Shown here piece by piece: positions 53,771-63,789 of a stretch of DNA of 64,000 bases. The stretch is from positions 1,291,001 to 1,355,000 of the forward strand of contig NZ_CP115159.1 in NCBI RefSeq assembly GCF_027594425.1, given 5' to 3'. The position numbers were made by a program, and so were the translations under genes. The notes beneath the pieces were generated by a model. That model made no database searches. It saw only the letters and a list, made by a program, of their open reading frames with translations, and was not told the DNA's origin. The DNA is from Zunongwangia sp. HGR-M22. Lineage in GTDB: Bacteria > Bacteroidota > Bacteroidia > Flavobacteriales > Flavobacteriaceae. Numbering within the stretch: position 1 is the first letter of the stretch; every line of letters starts with the position of its first letter.

Positions 53771-54883
53771 ATGCAAACACTTTTTGGTAAAGACTCGAAA
53801 TGCTTGAAGAAGGTGTTCTTAGAAACTCACAACATTCAAAATCTTTATTCCGGTTTTGGGCAATTCAATTTGAATTTGGCTAAATCCCTAAGCGATGAAA
53901 GTGAATTTTTAACAGAACACGAGATAACCTTAAACTGTAATAATACTGTTGCGAAACGTAAAATTGGGAATAATCTACGTTATCATACTTATCATCAGAT
54001 TACCAGGTATCCATTTTTTCGAATTAAGCGTAAGTTTAATTTATGGCATTCTGTAAATCAAAATACAAAGATCGAACCTTTTTCAAATCAAATTCCTTAT
54101 CTGCTCACGATACATGATATAAATTTTATGGAAGAGGATAAAGGTAAACGCTTAGAAACCAGAATTAAGCTATTTAAAGAAAAATTAGACAGAAGCTCGG
54201 CTTTAGTATATATTTCAGAATACACTAAAAATCAAACACATCAATATTTTAATGTACCCAAAGTGCCAGAACATATAATTTATAATGGCAATTCTATGGC
54301 AGGCAGCTTAGCGATAACCGATGTTGCCGCCGGTAAAAATGAATCTTTAAGGCCTTTTATTTTTTGCATAGGACAGGTAGATGAAAAAAAGAATTTTCAT
54401 ACACTGGTGGAAATGATCAAATATCTTAAAGGTATAAACCTCATTATTGCAGGAGGAGTAAAAAGCGAATATGCTGAAAAATTGAAATTAAAAATCAAAG
54501 AAGATAAACTAGAAAACAGAGTATTCTTAGCCGGCCATATTAGTGAAGCCGATAAAATTTTCTATTATAAAAACTGTTTAGCATTTGCTTTTCCTTCTTT
54601 AAGAGAGGGTTTTGGATTACCGGTGATAGAAGCAATGACGTTTGGTAAACCTGTATTTCTTTCCAGTCTTTCTTCTTTGCCTGAAATAGGAGGGGAACAT
54701 TCTTTTTATTGGGAAAACTTCGATCCACAATATATGGCTAATATATTTGAAGAGGGAATGTCGACATACGAAGATAATCGAGAGAACTATACCTCAATTT
54801 ATGCTGAACGTGCCAAAAGTTTCTCTTGGACAAAAGCGGCTAAAGAATACATTAATGTGTACAAGAGTATTCTTGAAGCATAA
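53771..54883 (+). CDS. Glycosyltransferase family 4-like
   Basis: 370-aa GT-B glycosyltransferase. N-terminal domain with a glycine-rich entry (SGFGQFNLNLAKSL) and HDINFMEE; the C-terminal Rossmann domain has FCIGQVDEKKNFHTLVEMIK and the EX7E-type motif in LREGFGLPVIEAMTFGKPV. Transfers a sugar from a nucleotide donor to a surface glycan. First gene of a glycosyltransferase-ABC exporter-glycosyltransferase operon. It probably acts with the third gene in assembly of a lipid-linked glycan. Confidence 0.9.
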   Translation: MQTLFGKDSKCLKKVFLETHNIQNLYSGFGQFNLNLAKSLSDESEFLTEHEITLNCNNTVAKRKIGNNLRYHTYHQITRYPFFRIKRKFNLWHSVNQNTKIEPFSNQIPYLLTIHDINFMEEDKGKRLETRIKLFKEKLDRSSALVYISEYTKNQTHQYFNVPKVPEHIIYNGNSMAGSLAITDVAAGKNESLRPFIFCIGQVDEKKNFHTLVEMIKYLKGINLIIAGGVKSEYAEKLKLKIKEDKLENRVFLAGHISEADKIFYYKNCLAFAFPSLREGFGLPVIEAMTFGKPVFLSSLSSLPEIGGEHSFYWENFDPQYMANIFEEGMSTYEDNRENYTSIYAERAKSFSWTKAAKEYINVYKSILEA

Positions 54884-54915
54884 ATTTAGAATTTCATCTA
54901 TTTACCTCACTACCA

Positions 54916-56763
54916 ATGAAAAATTTTAAAAGATTTCTCAAATATCTTATTCCATATAGAAATTATCAGATTTTAAGTGTTGTTTTCAATATTTTATATG
55001 CGCTCTTTTCTTCACTATCCATGTTATCCTTATTACCAATGATAAAGGTGCTGTTTGAAGATGGCGAAAAATTAACGGTAAAGCCAGTTTACCAAGGTAT
55101 TAGGGATTTTGATCTTCATTATTTCGAGGATTATCTAAATTACTTTATAACCACAACACAAATTACTAAAGGGCCTTTATTTACTTTAATTATCGTAGTG
55201 GGATTTGTGTTAAGTACCTTTCTGCTAAAAAACCTGTTCAATTATCTTTCTATCTTATACATGACCTATTTAAACAATGGAATCTTAAAAGATTTAAGAC
55301 AAGATGTTTACAATAAAGTTATAGGCTTAAACGTAGCTTTTTTTTCAAATGAAAGAAAAGGAGATTTAATTGCGAGAATGACGTCTGATATTAATACCAT
55401 TAAAGTCTCTTTTATGAGTGTTTTAATGATGGTTAGAGAACCATTAACGATTCTATTTACACTACTAGGAATGATAGCAATTAGTTGGAAATTGACCATT
55501 TTCGTTTTCTTTTTTATTCCCATTTCCGGTTTTCTTATTACTAAAATTACAAAAGGAATAAAAAGTCAATCAGGGAATATTTTTGCAATGGAAGGTGAGC
55601 TTTTATCGAATATCGAAGAAACTTTAGGCGGAATAAAAATTATCAAAAACTTTAATTCTGAACGTTTTTTTTCTAAAAAGTTTTTTGAATTTACAGACAA
55701 TATAAACAATCTGAATAATTCGATAGGTAAAACCATGAGCCTTGCTGCACCGGCTAGTGAATTTCTTGGGATTTTAGCCATTTCAATTCTGCTAATTTAT
55801 GGTGGATCTTTAGTTTTGGTCGATCAGTCTTTAAGCGGAGGTGCTTTTATTGCGTATATGGGATTAGCCTATCAGATCTTAACGCCGGCTAAAGCAATAA
55901 CCAAAGCAAATCATGCATTAATGGGTGGGAACGCTGCTTACGAAAGGGTCGCTTTAATTCTGGATGCAGTAGATCCATTAGAAGAAAAACCGGATGCGAA
56001 GGTTATCAAAGGTTTTAATAAAGAAATAAAATTTACTAATGTTTCTTTTAAATATAAAGATGATTATGTTTTAAAGAATTTTAATCTGACCGTTCCAAAA
56101 GGTAAGGTTGTGGCTTTGGTAGGAGAATCGGGAAGTGGGAAATCAACATTAGCCAATTTACTAACTCGTTTTTATGATGTTACCGAGGGCAGTATAACAT
56201 TTGATGGTGTTGATATTAAAAATGTAACTGCAGCTTCTTTAAGAAATCAAATGGGGATTGTGGCGCAAGATTCAATATTATTTAATGATACTATCGCTAA
56301 CAATATTTCTTTAGGTATAGAAAATCCTGAAGAAAGTAAAATCATTGAATCTGCAAAAATTGCTAACGCCCATAATTTTATAAGTTCTTTCCCTAAGGGC
56401 TATCAATACAGCGTAGGGGATGGAGGATATCAATTATCAGGGGGGCAAAGACAACGAATAGCGATTGCCAGAGCAGTCATGAAAAATCCTCCAATTATGA
56501 TTCTTGATGAAGCAACTTCAGCTTTAGATACAGAATCGGAAAAACTGGTGCAGGATGCTTTGGAGAATATGATGGAAAATAGAACATCTATTGTAATCGC
56601 ACACCGACTCTCAACAATTCAAAATGCCGATTTAATTGTAGTAATGAAGAACGGAGTGATTATCGAAAAAGGAACACATCACGAACTATTAGCACAAAAT
56701 GGTACGTATAAAAATCTTGTTTTTCTACAATCATTAAATACCGCTCCTGTTTTAGCAAATTAA
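54916..56763 (+). CDS. MsbA-like ABC exporter
   Basis: 615-aa half-transporter: six membrane helices (~18-330) and an ATP-binding domain with Walker A GESGSGKST (~399), the Q-loop GIVAQDSILF, the signature LSGGQRQRIAIARA and Walker B PIMILDEATSALD, then the switch His in VIAHRLSTI. Typical type-I exporter of lipid A, lipid-linked glycans or peptides. Between two glycosyltransferase genes, so its cargo is probably a lipid-linked saccharide. 32 bp after the first gene and 1 bp before the third. Confidence 0.93.
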   Translation: MKNFKRFLKYLIPYRNYQILSVVFNILYALFSSLSMLSLLPMIKVLFEDGEKLTVKPVYQGIRDFDLHYFEDYLNYFITTTQITKGPLFTLIIVVGFVLSTFLLKNLFNYLSILYMTYLNNGILKDLRQDVYNKVIGLNVAFFSNERKGDLIARMTSDINTIKVSFMSVLMMVREPLTILFTLLGMIAISWKLTIFVFFFIPISGFLITKITKGIKSQSGNIFAMEGELLSNIEETLGGIKIIKNFNSERFFSKKFFEFTDNINNLNNSIGKTMSLAAPASEFLGILAISILLIYGGSLVLVDQSLSGGAFIAYMGLAYQILTPAKAITKANHALMGGNAAYERVALILDAVDPLEEKPDAKVIKGFNKEIKFTNVSFKYKDDYVLKNFNLTVPKGKVVALVGESGSGKSTLANLLTRFYDVTEGSITFDGVDIKNVTAASLRNQMGIVAQDSILFNDTIANNISLGIENPEESKIIESAKIANAHNFISSFPKGYQYSVGDGGYQLSGGQRQRIAIARAVMKNPPIMILDEATSALDTESEKLVQDALENMMENRTSIVIAHRLSTIQNADLIVVMKNGVIIEKGTHHELLAQNGTYKNLVFLQSLNTAPVLAN

Positions 56764-56764
56764 T

Positions 56765-58033
56765 ATGAATACAAAGAATAAAGGTTTAAACATCATTGGA
56801 TATATAGATGGCGAATTTGGTTTGGGAGAAGCTGTACGATTAAATATTAAAGCAGCGAAAAGTCAGGCTATACCACTTCATTTGATCGATTATGAAAAGA
56901 TCAAGAAAAATCCAGATCTTATTGTTGAGTTCAAATATTCGGTAAGTTTAGTTCAAATTTCTTTGAGAGATTTAGATAATTTTTTCAGAATTATAGATCC
57001 AGAATTATTCAAATTTAGATATACCATCTTATTTTTAATGTGGGAGTCGGAATATCTGCCACCAGAACATTCCGAAAATCTAAGTTTATTTAACGAAATT
57101 TGGACAGCTTCCTCTTTTTGTAAATCGATATTTAAAAGGGTTTATAACAATCCAATCACAATCGTTCCGCATCCAGTGGCATTTAAATTAAATGGTATTG
57201 GTAAGAAAATCGGTCGTAACTTTTTTGATCCTACTAAATTCAGTTTTCTATTTATTTTCAGTTATCACAGTTCGATGGAAAGGAAAAATCCAATTTTCCT
57301 TATTGATGCATTTAACAGAGCGTTCTCTGAGAATGACCCTGTAGAATTGGTTATTAAAACATCTGGAGCAATGGCTTTTAGAAAAGAAAATACTCAATTA
57401 CTGAAAATAGCATCCTCGCATAAGAACATTAAAATATATGATGTCGATTTAGAAAAAGATGGTATAAATCACTTAATTAATGATTGCGATTGTTATGTTT
57501 CTATGCATCATTCAGAAGGTTTCGGTTTAACCCTTGCTGAAGCTATGTATTTAGGGAAGCCAACCATCGCTACCAATTATTCGGGTAATACGCAGTTTAT
57601 GAATGCAGAGAATAGTTTTTTGGTAGATTATAAATTAGGATCAATTGAGAAGGTAGATAAGAATTTTTGTTCGAATACCATCTGGGGACATCCTCTTTTA
57701 GAAGATGCAATTGCAAAATTAAAAGAAGCCTACTTTAATAAATCATGTAGAGATTTTAAAGCATATAAAGCTAAAGCTTATATGGAAAGGGAGTTTTCGT
57801 TTAAAAACATAGGCCAAATTATGCAATATAGGCTGGATGATATTTATAAAGCTAGCGGCGATCTTATCTCAACTCAAAATGCATATCTTCTTAATCAACT
57901 ACAGTTTGTAAAAGCTGAAAATGCACATCTGCAAAGAGAAATTAAGAGAATGAAGAAAAACCTGATTATTCGGTTTATTTTATTCTTGAAAAATAAAACA
58001 CGAATGATTAAAAATAGTTTTAGAGCCGCTTAA
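56765..58033 (+). CDS. Glycosyltransferase with C-terminal coiled-coil
   Basis: 422-aa glycosyltransferase of the GT4-like group. N-terminal GYIDGEFGLGEAVRLNIK is the binding loop, LFIFSYHSSMERKNPIFLID starts the second domain, and the motif HHSEGFGLTLAEAMYLGKPTI holds the EX7E residues (shown in part). The last ~60 residues form a coiled coil with basic end (LQREIKRMKKNLIIRF), perhaps for membrane association. It starts 1 base after the exporter gene, and probably adds a sugar to the same glycan. Confidence 0.88.
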   Translation: MNTKNKGLNIIGYIDGEFGLGEAVRLNIKAAKSQAIPLHLIDYEKIKKNPDLIVEFKYSVSLVQISLRDLDNFFRIIDPELFKFRYTILFLMWESEYLPPEHSENLSLFNEIWTASSFCKSIFKRVYNNPITIVPHPVAFKLNGIGKKIGRNFFDPTKFSFLFIFSYHSSMERKNPIFLIDAFNRAFSENDPVELVIKTSGAMAFRKENTQLLKIASSHKNIKIYDVDLEKDGINHLINDCDCYVSMHHSEGFGLTLAEAMYLGKPTIATNYSGNTQFMNAENSFLVDYKLGSIEKVDKNFCSNTIWGHPLLEDAIAKLKEAYFNKSCRDFKAYKAKAYMEREFSFKNIGQIMQYRLDDIYKASGDLISTQNAYLLNQLQFVKAENAHLQREIKRMKKNLIIRFILFLKNKTRMIKNSFRAA

Positions 58034-58081
58034 AGTTTTTATCTTATTAAGATTACTAATTTTGAAATGAATATTTAAATA

Positions 58082-58318
58082 TTATTTTTCATTCGCACTG
58101 GTCTGTTCAGAAGTTTTAAAATCATTTAAAAGTTCTGCGATAATAGATCCAATAGCATCATGTCGTTCTTCTGCTTTATCCATAAATTGAATTTTCCCCC
58201 AACCTCTTACATCACAAACAAAAAGTCCGTTTGCATCTTTTATCGATTGTCCGTTCTGCTCGTAATTCACTGGAAAGTTAATAGTATCTAGCAGTGCTTT
58301 TTTCTCTTCTGAAATCAT
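58082..58318 (-). CDS. Small hypothetical protein
   Basis: 78-aa soluble protein beginning MISEEKKALLDTINFPVNYE, with a strand pair (GLFVCDVRGWGKIQFMD) and a final helix (AEERHDAIGSIIAELLNDF). It matches a common short hypothetical of Flavobacteriia. No function known. It is alone on the minus strand, converging with the glycan operon. Coding potential is supported by conserved-looking layout; length is short. Confidence 0.68.
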   Translation of the reverse strand: MISEEKKALLDTINFPVNYEQNGQSIKDANGLFVCDVRGWGKIQFMDKAEERHDAIGSIIAELLNDFKTSEQTSANEK

Positions 58319-58536
58319 AATTATTTTTTTTCAAAATTAATTTCTGCTTGCCTTTACTAAGTTAGCTGAATTTTAAATGGAAGTATTTCTATATTAACTT
58401 ACGGTAAATAAAACTTATAATTTGTTGAGTTTGTCTAGGCAGAAAAAAGAAACCAAATTTTTATGATTTTGAAAGTTGTAGAAGAATAACCTTAAACCAA
58501 AATATTTCTACGTAAAAAATTAATCTTTAAAATACT

Positions 58537-58544
58537 TATTTTTG
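58537..58544 (+). promoter_or_regulatory. Promoter -7 element of the haemolysin III-like gene
   Basis: TATTTTTG fits TAnnTTTG. The start of transcription would lie near 58550, after the GTG at 58547, which supports the ATG at 58562 as start codon. No TTG is found 19 bases upstream. Confidence 0.5.
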
Positions 58545-58561
58545 AAGTGAATATAATTAGA

Positions 58562-59218
58562 ATGAGGGATCGCGATAGAATTAAATATTACACCAAATCT
58601 GAAGAGCGGGTTAATATAATTTCGCATGCTCTAGGTTTGCTGTTGAGTATTTTTGGGTCAATTATACTTATAATTAAGTCGGCAGAACTTGGTGGTACCA
58701 TATTAAAAATAAGCTTTTGGATTTTTGGTTGTAGTATGATCATTCTTTATACCGCCTCTACACTTTATCATAGTGTTAGAGAGCGTAAACTTCGGTATAA
58801 ACTTAATATTTTAGATCATGCTTCAATTTATATTCTTATTGCGGGAACGTACACACCCTTTGCGCTTGTAACGCTAAGAGGAACTATAGGTTGGATAATA
58901 TTTGGAGTTATTTGGGGACTTGCGGTAACCGGAGTCATTTTAAAATTCTTTTTTATCGGCAAATTTCAAACCTTAAGCACAATTATGTATGTGGCGATGG
59001 GATGGATTATAGTGTTTGCCGTAAAACCTTTGCTGGATAATCTGTCTGGAGATGGTTTGTTTTGGCTTTTTGCAGGCGGAATTTCTTATACCGTCGGAGC
59101 AATAATTTTTAGCATCGATCGATTAAAATTCAACCATGCGATTTTTCATTTCTTTGTATTGTTCGGTACATTTTGTCATTTTTGGGCTATTTATTATCAT
59201 GTAATCCCCAACAATTAA
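58562..59218 (+). CDS. Haemolysin III / PAQR-family membrane protein
   Basis: 218-aa protein with seven membrane helices of the Hly-III/YqfA (PAQR) family. Conserved family positions are visible: NIISHALGLLLS (first helix), STLYHSV, LDHASIYILIAGTYTPF (Asp and His) and the last-helix HAIFHFFVLFGTFCHFWAI with His residues, likely zinc ligands. Probably an amidohydrolase-like or regulatory membrane protein. The ATG at 58562 is chosen over a GTG 15 bases upstream because of the -7 box. A terminator follows. Confidence 0.9.
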   Translation: MRDRDRIKYYTKSEERVNIISHALGLLLSIFGSIILIIKSAELGGTILKISFWIFGCSMIILYTASTLYHSVRERKLRYKLNILDHASIYILIAGTYTPFALVTLRGTIGWIIFGVIWGLAVTGVILKFFFIGKFQTLSTIMYVAMGWIIVFAVKPLLDNLSGDGLFWLFAGGISYTVGAIIFSIDRLKFNHAIFHFFVLFGTFCHFWAIYYHVIPNN

Positions 59219-59257
59219 AAATTATTTTCTCCAATTAGCAGATCTAATTTCAAAAAA

Positions 59258-59300
59258 AATAACGGGATAAGACCATAAAATTGGGTCTCATCCCGTTATT
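59258..59300. terminator. Bidirectional terminator
   Basis: AATAACGGGATAAGACC (59258-59274) pairs with GGTCTCATCCCGTTATT (59284-59300) around a 9-base loop, between convergent genes. Confidence 0.88.
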
Positions 59301-59361
59301 CAATCCAAACAACTTAAACCATCTTTAGTTCTTCAGGAATTTTCCAAAAGAAGCAATATTT

Positions 59362-60639
59362 TTAATCTATTATTTTTCTCTGAATTTTTTCTATAGCATT
59401 CTGTATACTTTTATCGGGTTCTATAATATTGTTACTGCCCCAAAAATTTACATCAGCAAATCCATCAATATCATCTACCATAACAATAGCAGGTTTTATA
59501 AAATCTTTGTTTTGTGAAATAATGATATTCGATTTTTCCCATTCTGTTATGGCCATCTCACTATGTACTTTGTAGCGAGAATTAAAGATTTTATGTTTCC
59601 AGTTAACTACAAATTCCAGATCTGCTTTTCCGTAACTATAAAACCATTTACCATCTTTTTCACGATAGTCTACTTGATATTGGATGTTATCTGGATGTAC
59701 TCTTACACCGTTCGGTTTTTTGCTGGTAAACATTCTACTTGCTACCCTGCGATTATCGGTATTTAAACTATAAACCGCTTTTACCAAAGTGAAACTTTCA
59801 CTATCGATAAATAGTTTGCCAAAATACCATGGTCTGTCCCTTTCATTTTGTTTAAAATTTACTACATGCAATCTTCGCTCACCAATCTTAGTAGGTTTAT
59901 CGTAGGTAAAACTGTACTTATCTAATTTATCAATATCAAAAAGAAATTGAGGATACTTCATCACATCAATATAGAGTGCATTAAAAGGCCCGCCACGTAA
60001 TTTTAAAGCAACCGTATCCAGACGCTTATAATCGGTGCTTTTTCTTGCTTTTAAAATAGAAATATCATCATCCTTGCTAGAAAGATATGGTTGTTTATGC
60101 AATTCTGTAACTGCTTCAGATAAAGAAATATTTCGGTTTCCTTTTTTTATAGTTTCTCTATAAAATGCAGTCATTAAAGCTTTGTCACTTACATAATTTT
60201 CATCACGATTATACATCATATTTCTAACCAATTCCGTTGCATCTCCCTTAGTGTAAACACTAACTTCGTCTAATTCCTGCACGCTTTCCTGCATGGCTAT
60301 AATCACATTTGCACGCTTAAAATAATCTAACTGAAGCTCTTTAGTTTGATAGCCAAGTGCAGAAATGCTAATTAGAGCATCTGTCATATCTTCTGGCAGC
60401 TTCAACGAAAACTCGCCATCCGAATTTGAAATTGTAGAAATCGTGGTGCCTTTTACATTGATGTGCGCAGACTGAATTGGATCTTCTGTAAAGGCATTTA
60501 TTACTTGTCCTTTAAAAGATTGATAAGGATCGCTATTTTCTGTAGGTAGGCTTTTCGCCGTAACCGGACTTACCATTAGGAAAGTCAGTAACCAAACAGA
60601 AAAACAAAAACCTTGTAGAGTATTAATTTTTGCTTCCAT
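59362..60639 (-). CDS. Exported CarboxypepD_reg-like domain protein
   Basis: 425-aa secreted protein. After a signal peptide (FSVWLLTFLMVSPVTAKS), a carboxypeptidase-regulatory-like beta domain (~43-125: FKGQVINAFTEDPIQSAHIN, GEFSLKLPED) leads to a long C-terminal part with AVTELHKQPYLSS, KPTKIGERRLHVVNFKQ and KLFIDSESFTLVKA. It is found beside TonB receptors or alone in Bacteroidota, as in outer-membrane-associated DUF5686-like proteins but lacking the barrel. Probably an envelope protein; exact role unknown. Confidence 0.85.
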   Translation of the reverse strand: MEAKINTLQGFCFSVWLLTFLMVSPVTAKSLPTENSDPYQSFKGQVINAFTEDPIQSAHINVKGTTISTISNSDGEFSLKLPEDMTDALISISALGYQTKELQLDYFKRANVIIAMQESVQELDEVSVYTKGDATELVRNMMYNRDENYVSDKALMTAFYRETIKKGNRNISLSEAVTELHKQPYLSSKDDDISILKARKSTDYKRLDTVALKLRGGPFNALYIDVMKYPQFLFDIDKLDKYSFTYDKPTKIGERRLHVVNFKQNERDRPWYFGKLFIDSESFTLVKAVYSLNTDNRRVASRMFTSKKPNGVRVHPDNIQYQVDYREKDGKWFYSYGKADLEFVVNWKHKIFNSRYKVHSEMAITEWEKSNIIISQNKDFIKPAIVMVDDIDGFADVNFWGSNNIIEPDKSIQNAIEKIQRKIID

Positions 60640-60763
60640 TACTGTATGGTTTTAATTAAATACTTGTTAAGTATGTCTAAATATATTGATAAATATCTAA
60701 TTTATAACATTTTAAATGTTAAATCAGTAACTAAAACCTTTTACGAATACGAAATTATAAATA

Positions 60764-63700
60764 TTAATCCTTAATTGTGATAGAACTATAGCCTTGCCCA
60801 TTTCTGGTAAGCATTACCTGCGTTGCAATGCGCTCTTTCAACGAATCTACATGACTAATAATTCCAATGGTTTTAGACGATTCGGCCTGTAATTTTTCTA
60901 AAGTGTCTAGTGTCTGGTCTAAAGTTTCAGGATCTAGCGTTCCAAAACCTTCGTCGATAAACAAACTATTAATCTCTACGTTTTTGGATGCAAGATCAGA
61001 TAGCGCCAATGCCATCGATAAACTCAAAATAAATGTTTCACCGCCAGAGAGCGTTTTTACCGATCGTCGTTGCCCGCCCATGTGTTCATCAATGGCCACC
61101 AAACCATCATCTTCTTCATCTAAAGGTTTATCTATAATGTAACGATCGCTAAGATCGGCAAGTCGCTTGTTGGCCAAAGCAATAAGTTGCGTGAGCGTTA
61201 AATCCTGAGCAAATTCATTAAATTTTCTTCCGGTCGCATCACCAATTAATTCATTTAGCAATCGCCAGCGCTTTATTTTTTGCTCTTTTTCGGCAATTCC
61301 TTCTCTAATTTCACCCAGTTTTTGCAGGTTATCTTTTTGGTTTTCTAACTGTCTATAAAGTCCTTTACAAACTTCGCTAATGTCTTTTAACTTTTGGCGT
61401 TTTTCGGCCAATTGCTCCTGTAGTTCAGCTGAGGTTTCGTGGATATCTAGCTTTTGCTTCTCCTGTAATTGCTGCTTTAGTAAATTATAGGAAGTATTTA
61501 ATTCTGATAATTTTTGCTGAATTTTTTCGCGCTGTTCCCTAAGCTGTAAGTATTCTTTTTCTGGCATTAAATTCTTTAGTGCCTGCTGTAAATTTTCGTA
61601 GCCTTTTTCTTTTAAAACTGACGAAAGTTCACGCTCTAAAATCGATAATTCTGAAGCTAATTTTTGATGTCGGCTTTTTAAAATTTTCAACTGTTCCTCA
61701 AAAGACTTTTTCTCTTGTTTTAGCGTTGTAAACTGGCGATGATACAGTCGATTTTTATCCAAAATATCGTCCCCTTTAAACAACTTCTCTTGTTCAGCTT
61801 TAATTTTAAAAGCATCACTTAGCAGTTCCTGCGCTTTTTGCTGATCTGGAATGGCATTTTGAGCAATCTCAAATTGTTTTTGTTCTTTTTCCCACTTTTC
61901 AATCAGTTCAAATTGCTCATTTAGCTTTGCAATATTTTGTTCCCAAACATCTTCGTTAGCAAAATCAAAATTTTTAAAGTTGGTTTTAAAGGCTTTCCTT
62001 TTTTCTTCGGAAGCGCTTTTCCATAGATTTTCTTCTTTTTGAAGCGACTTCAGTCGCTCATCAAAACTTTCGAAATTCGCCTGAAGTTTAGCCAGATTTG
62101 ATAAATTTAGCTGCAATTCCTGCTGAAGCAATGCAATTTTTTCTTCTAATGCGCTGTCTTTTTCAGGAGCTTGATCTGCAAAAGGATGGTGCTTGGCGCC
62201 ACAAAGCGGGCAAGGTTCATTATCAATTAATGTATGGCGTAAATCTTCTAATCTCGCTTCGAGCAACTGATTTTTTTGCTGTAATTGTAAATTTTCAAGA
62301 TCTTTTTGTTGAAACTGAACTTTTGTACTCAAATCTTTTATTTGCTGCGGAAGCGCTTCGCTTTGCTTTTCTATAGTTGTTTTTTCTGAAGCAATTCGTT
62401 TTAATTCTCTGTCGCTTTCATCGATTTTTGCGTTCGCTCTTTGTGCCGCCCGTGTTTTTTCAGTTTGTTCTTTTAGCTGAAATTTTAAAGCTTCAGTATC
62501 GCTAAGATCGAAATTCGATAATTCAATCTCATAATTTTTAATGCGATTCGCCGCTGAATTGCCAATCGCTTGTAATTGTTTACTATTTTCCTCTGGATTT
62601 TTACTGAAATTGATGGGTAGATCGGCAGTTTTCAGCTTAAATTCATCCATCAGTTTCTTGTATTCGCGGCCTTTTTCCTTGCGTTCTTCTTCAAAATGCT
62701 GAATTTTCTCTGTAAATTCATTCAGCTTCATTTCAAAATCATTTGCTGAAACTTCAGTGTTTACCAACTGCGAAACTTCAGAAAGTAATCCTGAAAATGC
62801 TTGCTTATTTTTTCCAATCTTGGCTTCTATTTCAGTGATTTCTTTTGCGGTCGAAGCTTCGTTTTCTTTGCCTTGTTTCCAGTTTCGCAAATCGCCGGCG
62901 TGTTCTTGTAAATTTTCGTGTGCGCTGAGTGATTTACCGTTATTCTCGTTGAATTGCTTCAGACTTTCTTCAGCCTGCTTTTTTTCCGAAGCAATCTTGG
63001 AGATATTTTCCTGTTGATTTTTAATTTCCTGCTTCAGCTCAACGAATTTCGATAAACGCTGAATCTCTTTTTCCAGTGGTTCACAAGCGGCTTGCTGAGT
63101 TTTATAAGTCTCAGAAATTTCAGCATAATCTTCGTCATTCAGCAATGATTTTTGAATAATTTCGATTTCCTGCTGTTGCTGTAAAATGGCTTTACCAGCG
63201 TCTTTATTTTTTTCGTATGCTTTTTTTCCCAGTTCACGGTAAATTCCGGTTCCCGTTATTTTTTCCAATAACTCACCACGCTCGGCTTTGTTTACTTTTA
63301 AAAACTGTGCAAATTCTCCCTGGGCCAGCAAAACCGCCTTGATAAACTGATTATAATTTAAACCGATCAAAGCTTCGTTTTTCGCAGGAACATCAGACTT
63401 TTTAAGGTCGATTAATTTATTGGTCGCCAAATCGGCGATCTCCATTTCGTAATCTCTTAGATTATCATTACGATTGGTTGAAATTGACCATTTTGAAGTG
63501 AAAATACCTGACTTGCAACTATAAGTGACCTGAGCGGAAGCATGTTTTTGATTGCGGGTAAGAATCGCACCTTTGGCAATAATTTCATTTTTAGTGATCT
63601 TACCAAGACGTGGCACGTGGTTAAAAAGGGCTAGGCAAATTACATCTAAAATCGTGCTCTTTCCGCTCCCTGTTGGCCCGGTGATGGCAAAAAGTGAACT

Positions 63701-63787
63701 GGCAGAAAAAGGTTTGTCAGTAAAATCTATCTTTTGCGGCCCGCGTAAAGAATTGATATTTTCGAATTCTATTTTTAAGATTTTCAT
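60764..63787 (-). CDS. sbcC: DNA repair exonuclease subunit SbcC
   Basis: 1007-aa SMC-like ATPase. Walker A GPTGSGKST is at residues 37-45, then two long coiled-coil arms flank the zinc hook CPLCGAKHHP (~residue 518). The signature motif LSGGETFILSLSMALALSD and Walker B (NSLFIDEGFGTLD) lie at the end. With SbcD it forms the SbcCD complex that cuts hairpins and processes DNA ends. ATG at 63785-63787, 2 bp after the stop codon of sbcD, so the two are cotranslated. Confidence 0.95.
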   Translation of the reverse strand: MKILKIEFENINSLRGPQKIDFTDKPFSASSLFAITGPTGSGKSTILDVICLALFNHVPRLGKITKNEIIAKGAILTRNQKHASAQVTYSCKSGIFTSKWSISTNRNDNLRDYEMEIADLATNKLIDLKKSDVPAKNEALIGLNYNQFIKAVLLAQGEFAQFLKVNKAERGELLEKITGTGIYRELGKKAYEKNKDAGKAILQQQQEIEIIQKSLLNDEDYAEISETYKTQQAACEPLEKEIQRLSKFVELKQEIKNQQENISKIASEKKQAEESLKQFNENNGKSLSAHENLQEHAGDLRNWKQGKENEASTAKEITEIEAKIGKNKQAFSGLLSEVSQLVNTEVSANDFEMKLNEFTEKIQHFEEERKEKGREYKKLMDEFKLKTADLPINFSKNPEENSKQLQAIGNSAANRIKNYEIELSNFDLSDTEALKFQLKEQTEKTRAAQRANAKIDESDRELKRIASEKTTIEKQSEALPQQIKDLSTKVQFQQKDLENLQLQQKNQLLEARLEDLRHTLIDNEPCPLCGAKHHPFADQAPEKDSALEEKIALLQQELQLNLSNLAKLQANFESFDERLKSLQKEENLWKSASEEKRKAFKTNFKNFDFANEDVWEQNIAKLNEQFELIEKWEKEQKQFEIAQNAIPDQQKAQELLSDAFKIKAEQEKLFKGDDILDKNRLYHRQFTTLKQEKKSFEEQLKILKSRHQKLASELSILERELSSVLKEKGYENLQQALKNLMPEKEYLQLREQREKIQQKLSELNTSYNLLKQQLQEKQKLDIHETSAELQEQLAEKRQKLKDISEVCKGLYRQLENQKDNLQKLGEIREGIAEKEQKIKRWRLLNELIGDATGRKFNEFAQDLTLTQLIALANKRLADLSDRYIIDKPLDEEDDGLVAIDEHMGGQRRSVKTLSGGETFILSLSMALALSDLASKNVEINSLFIDEGFGTLDPETLDQTLDTLEKLQAESSKTIGIISHVDSLKERIATQVMLTRNGQGYSSITIKD

Positions 63788-63789
63788 GC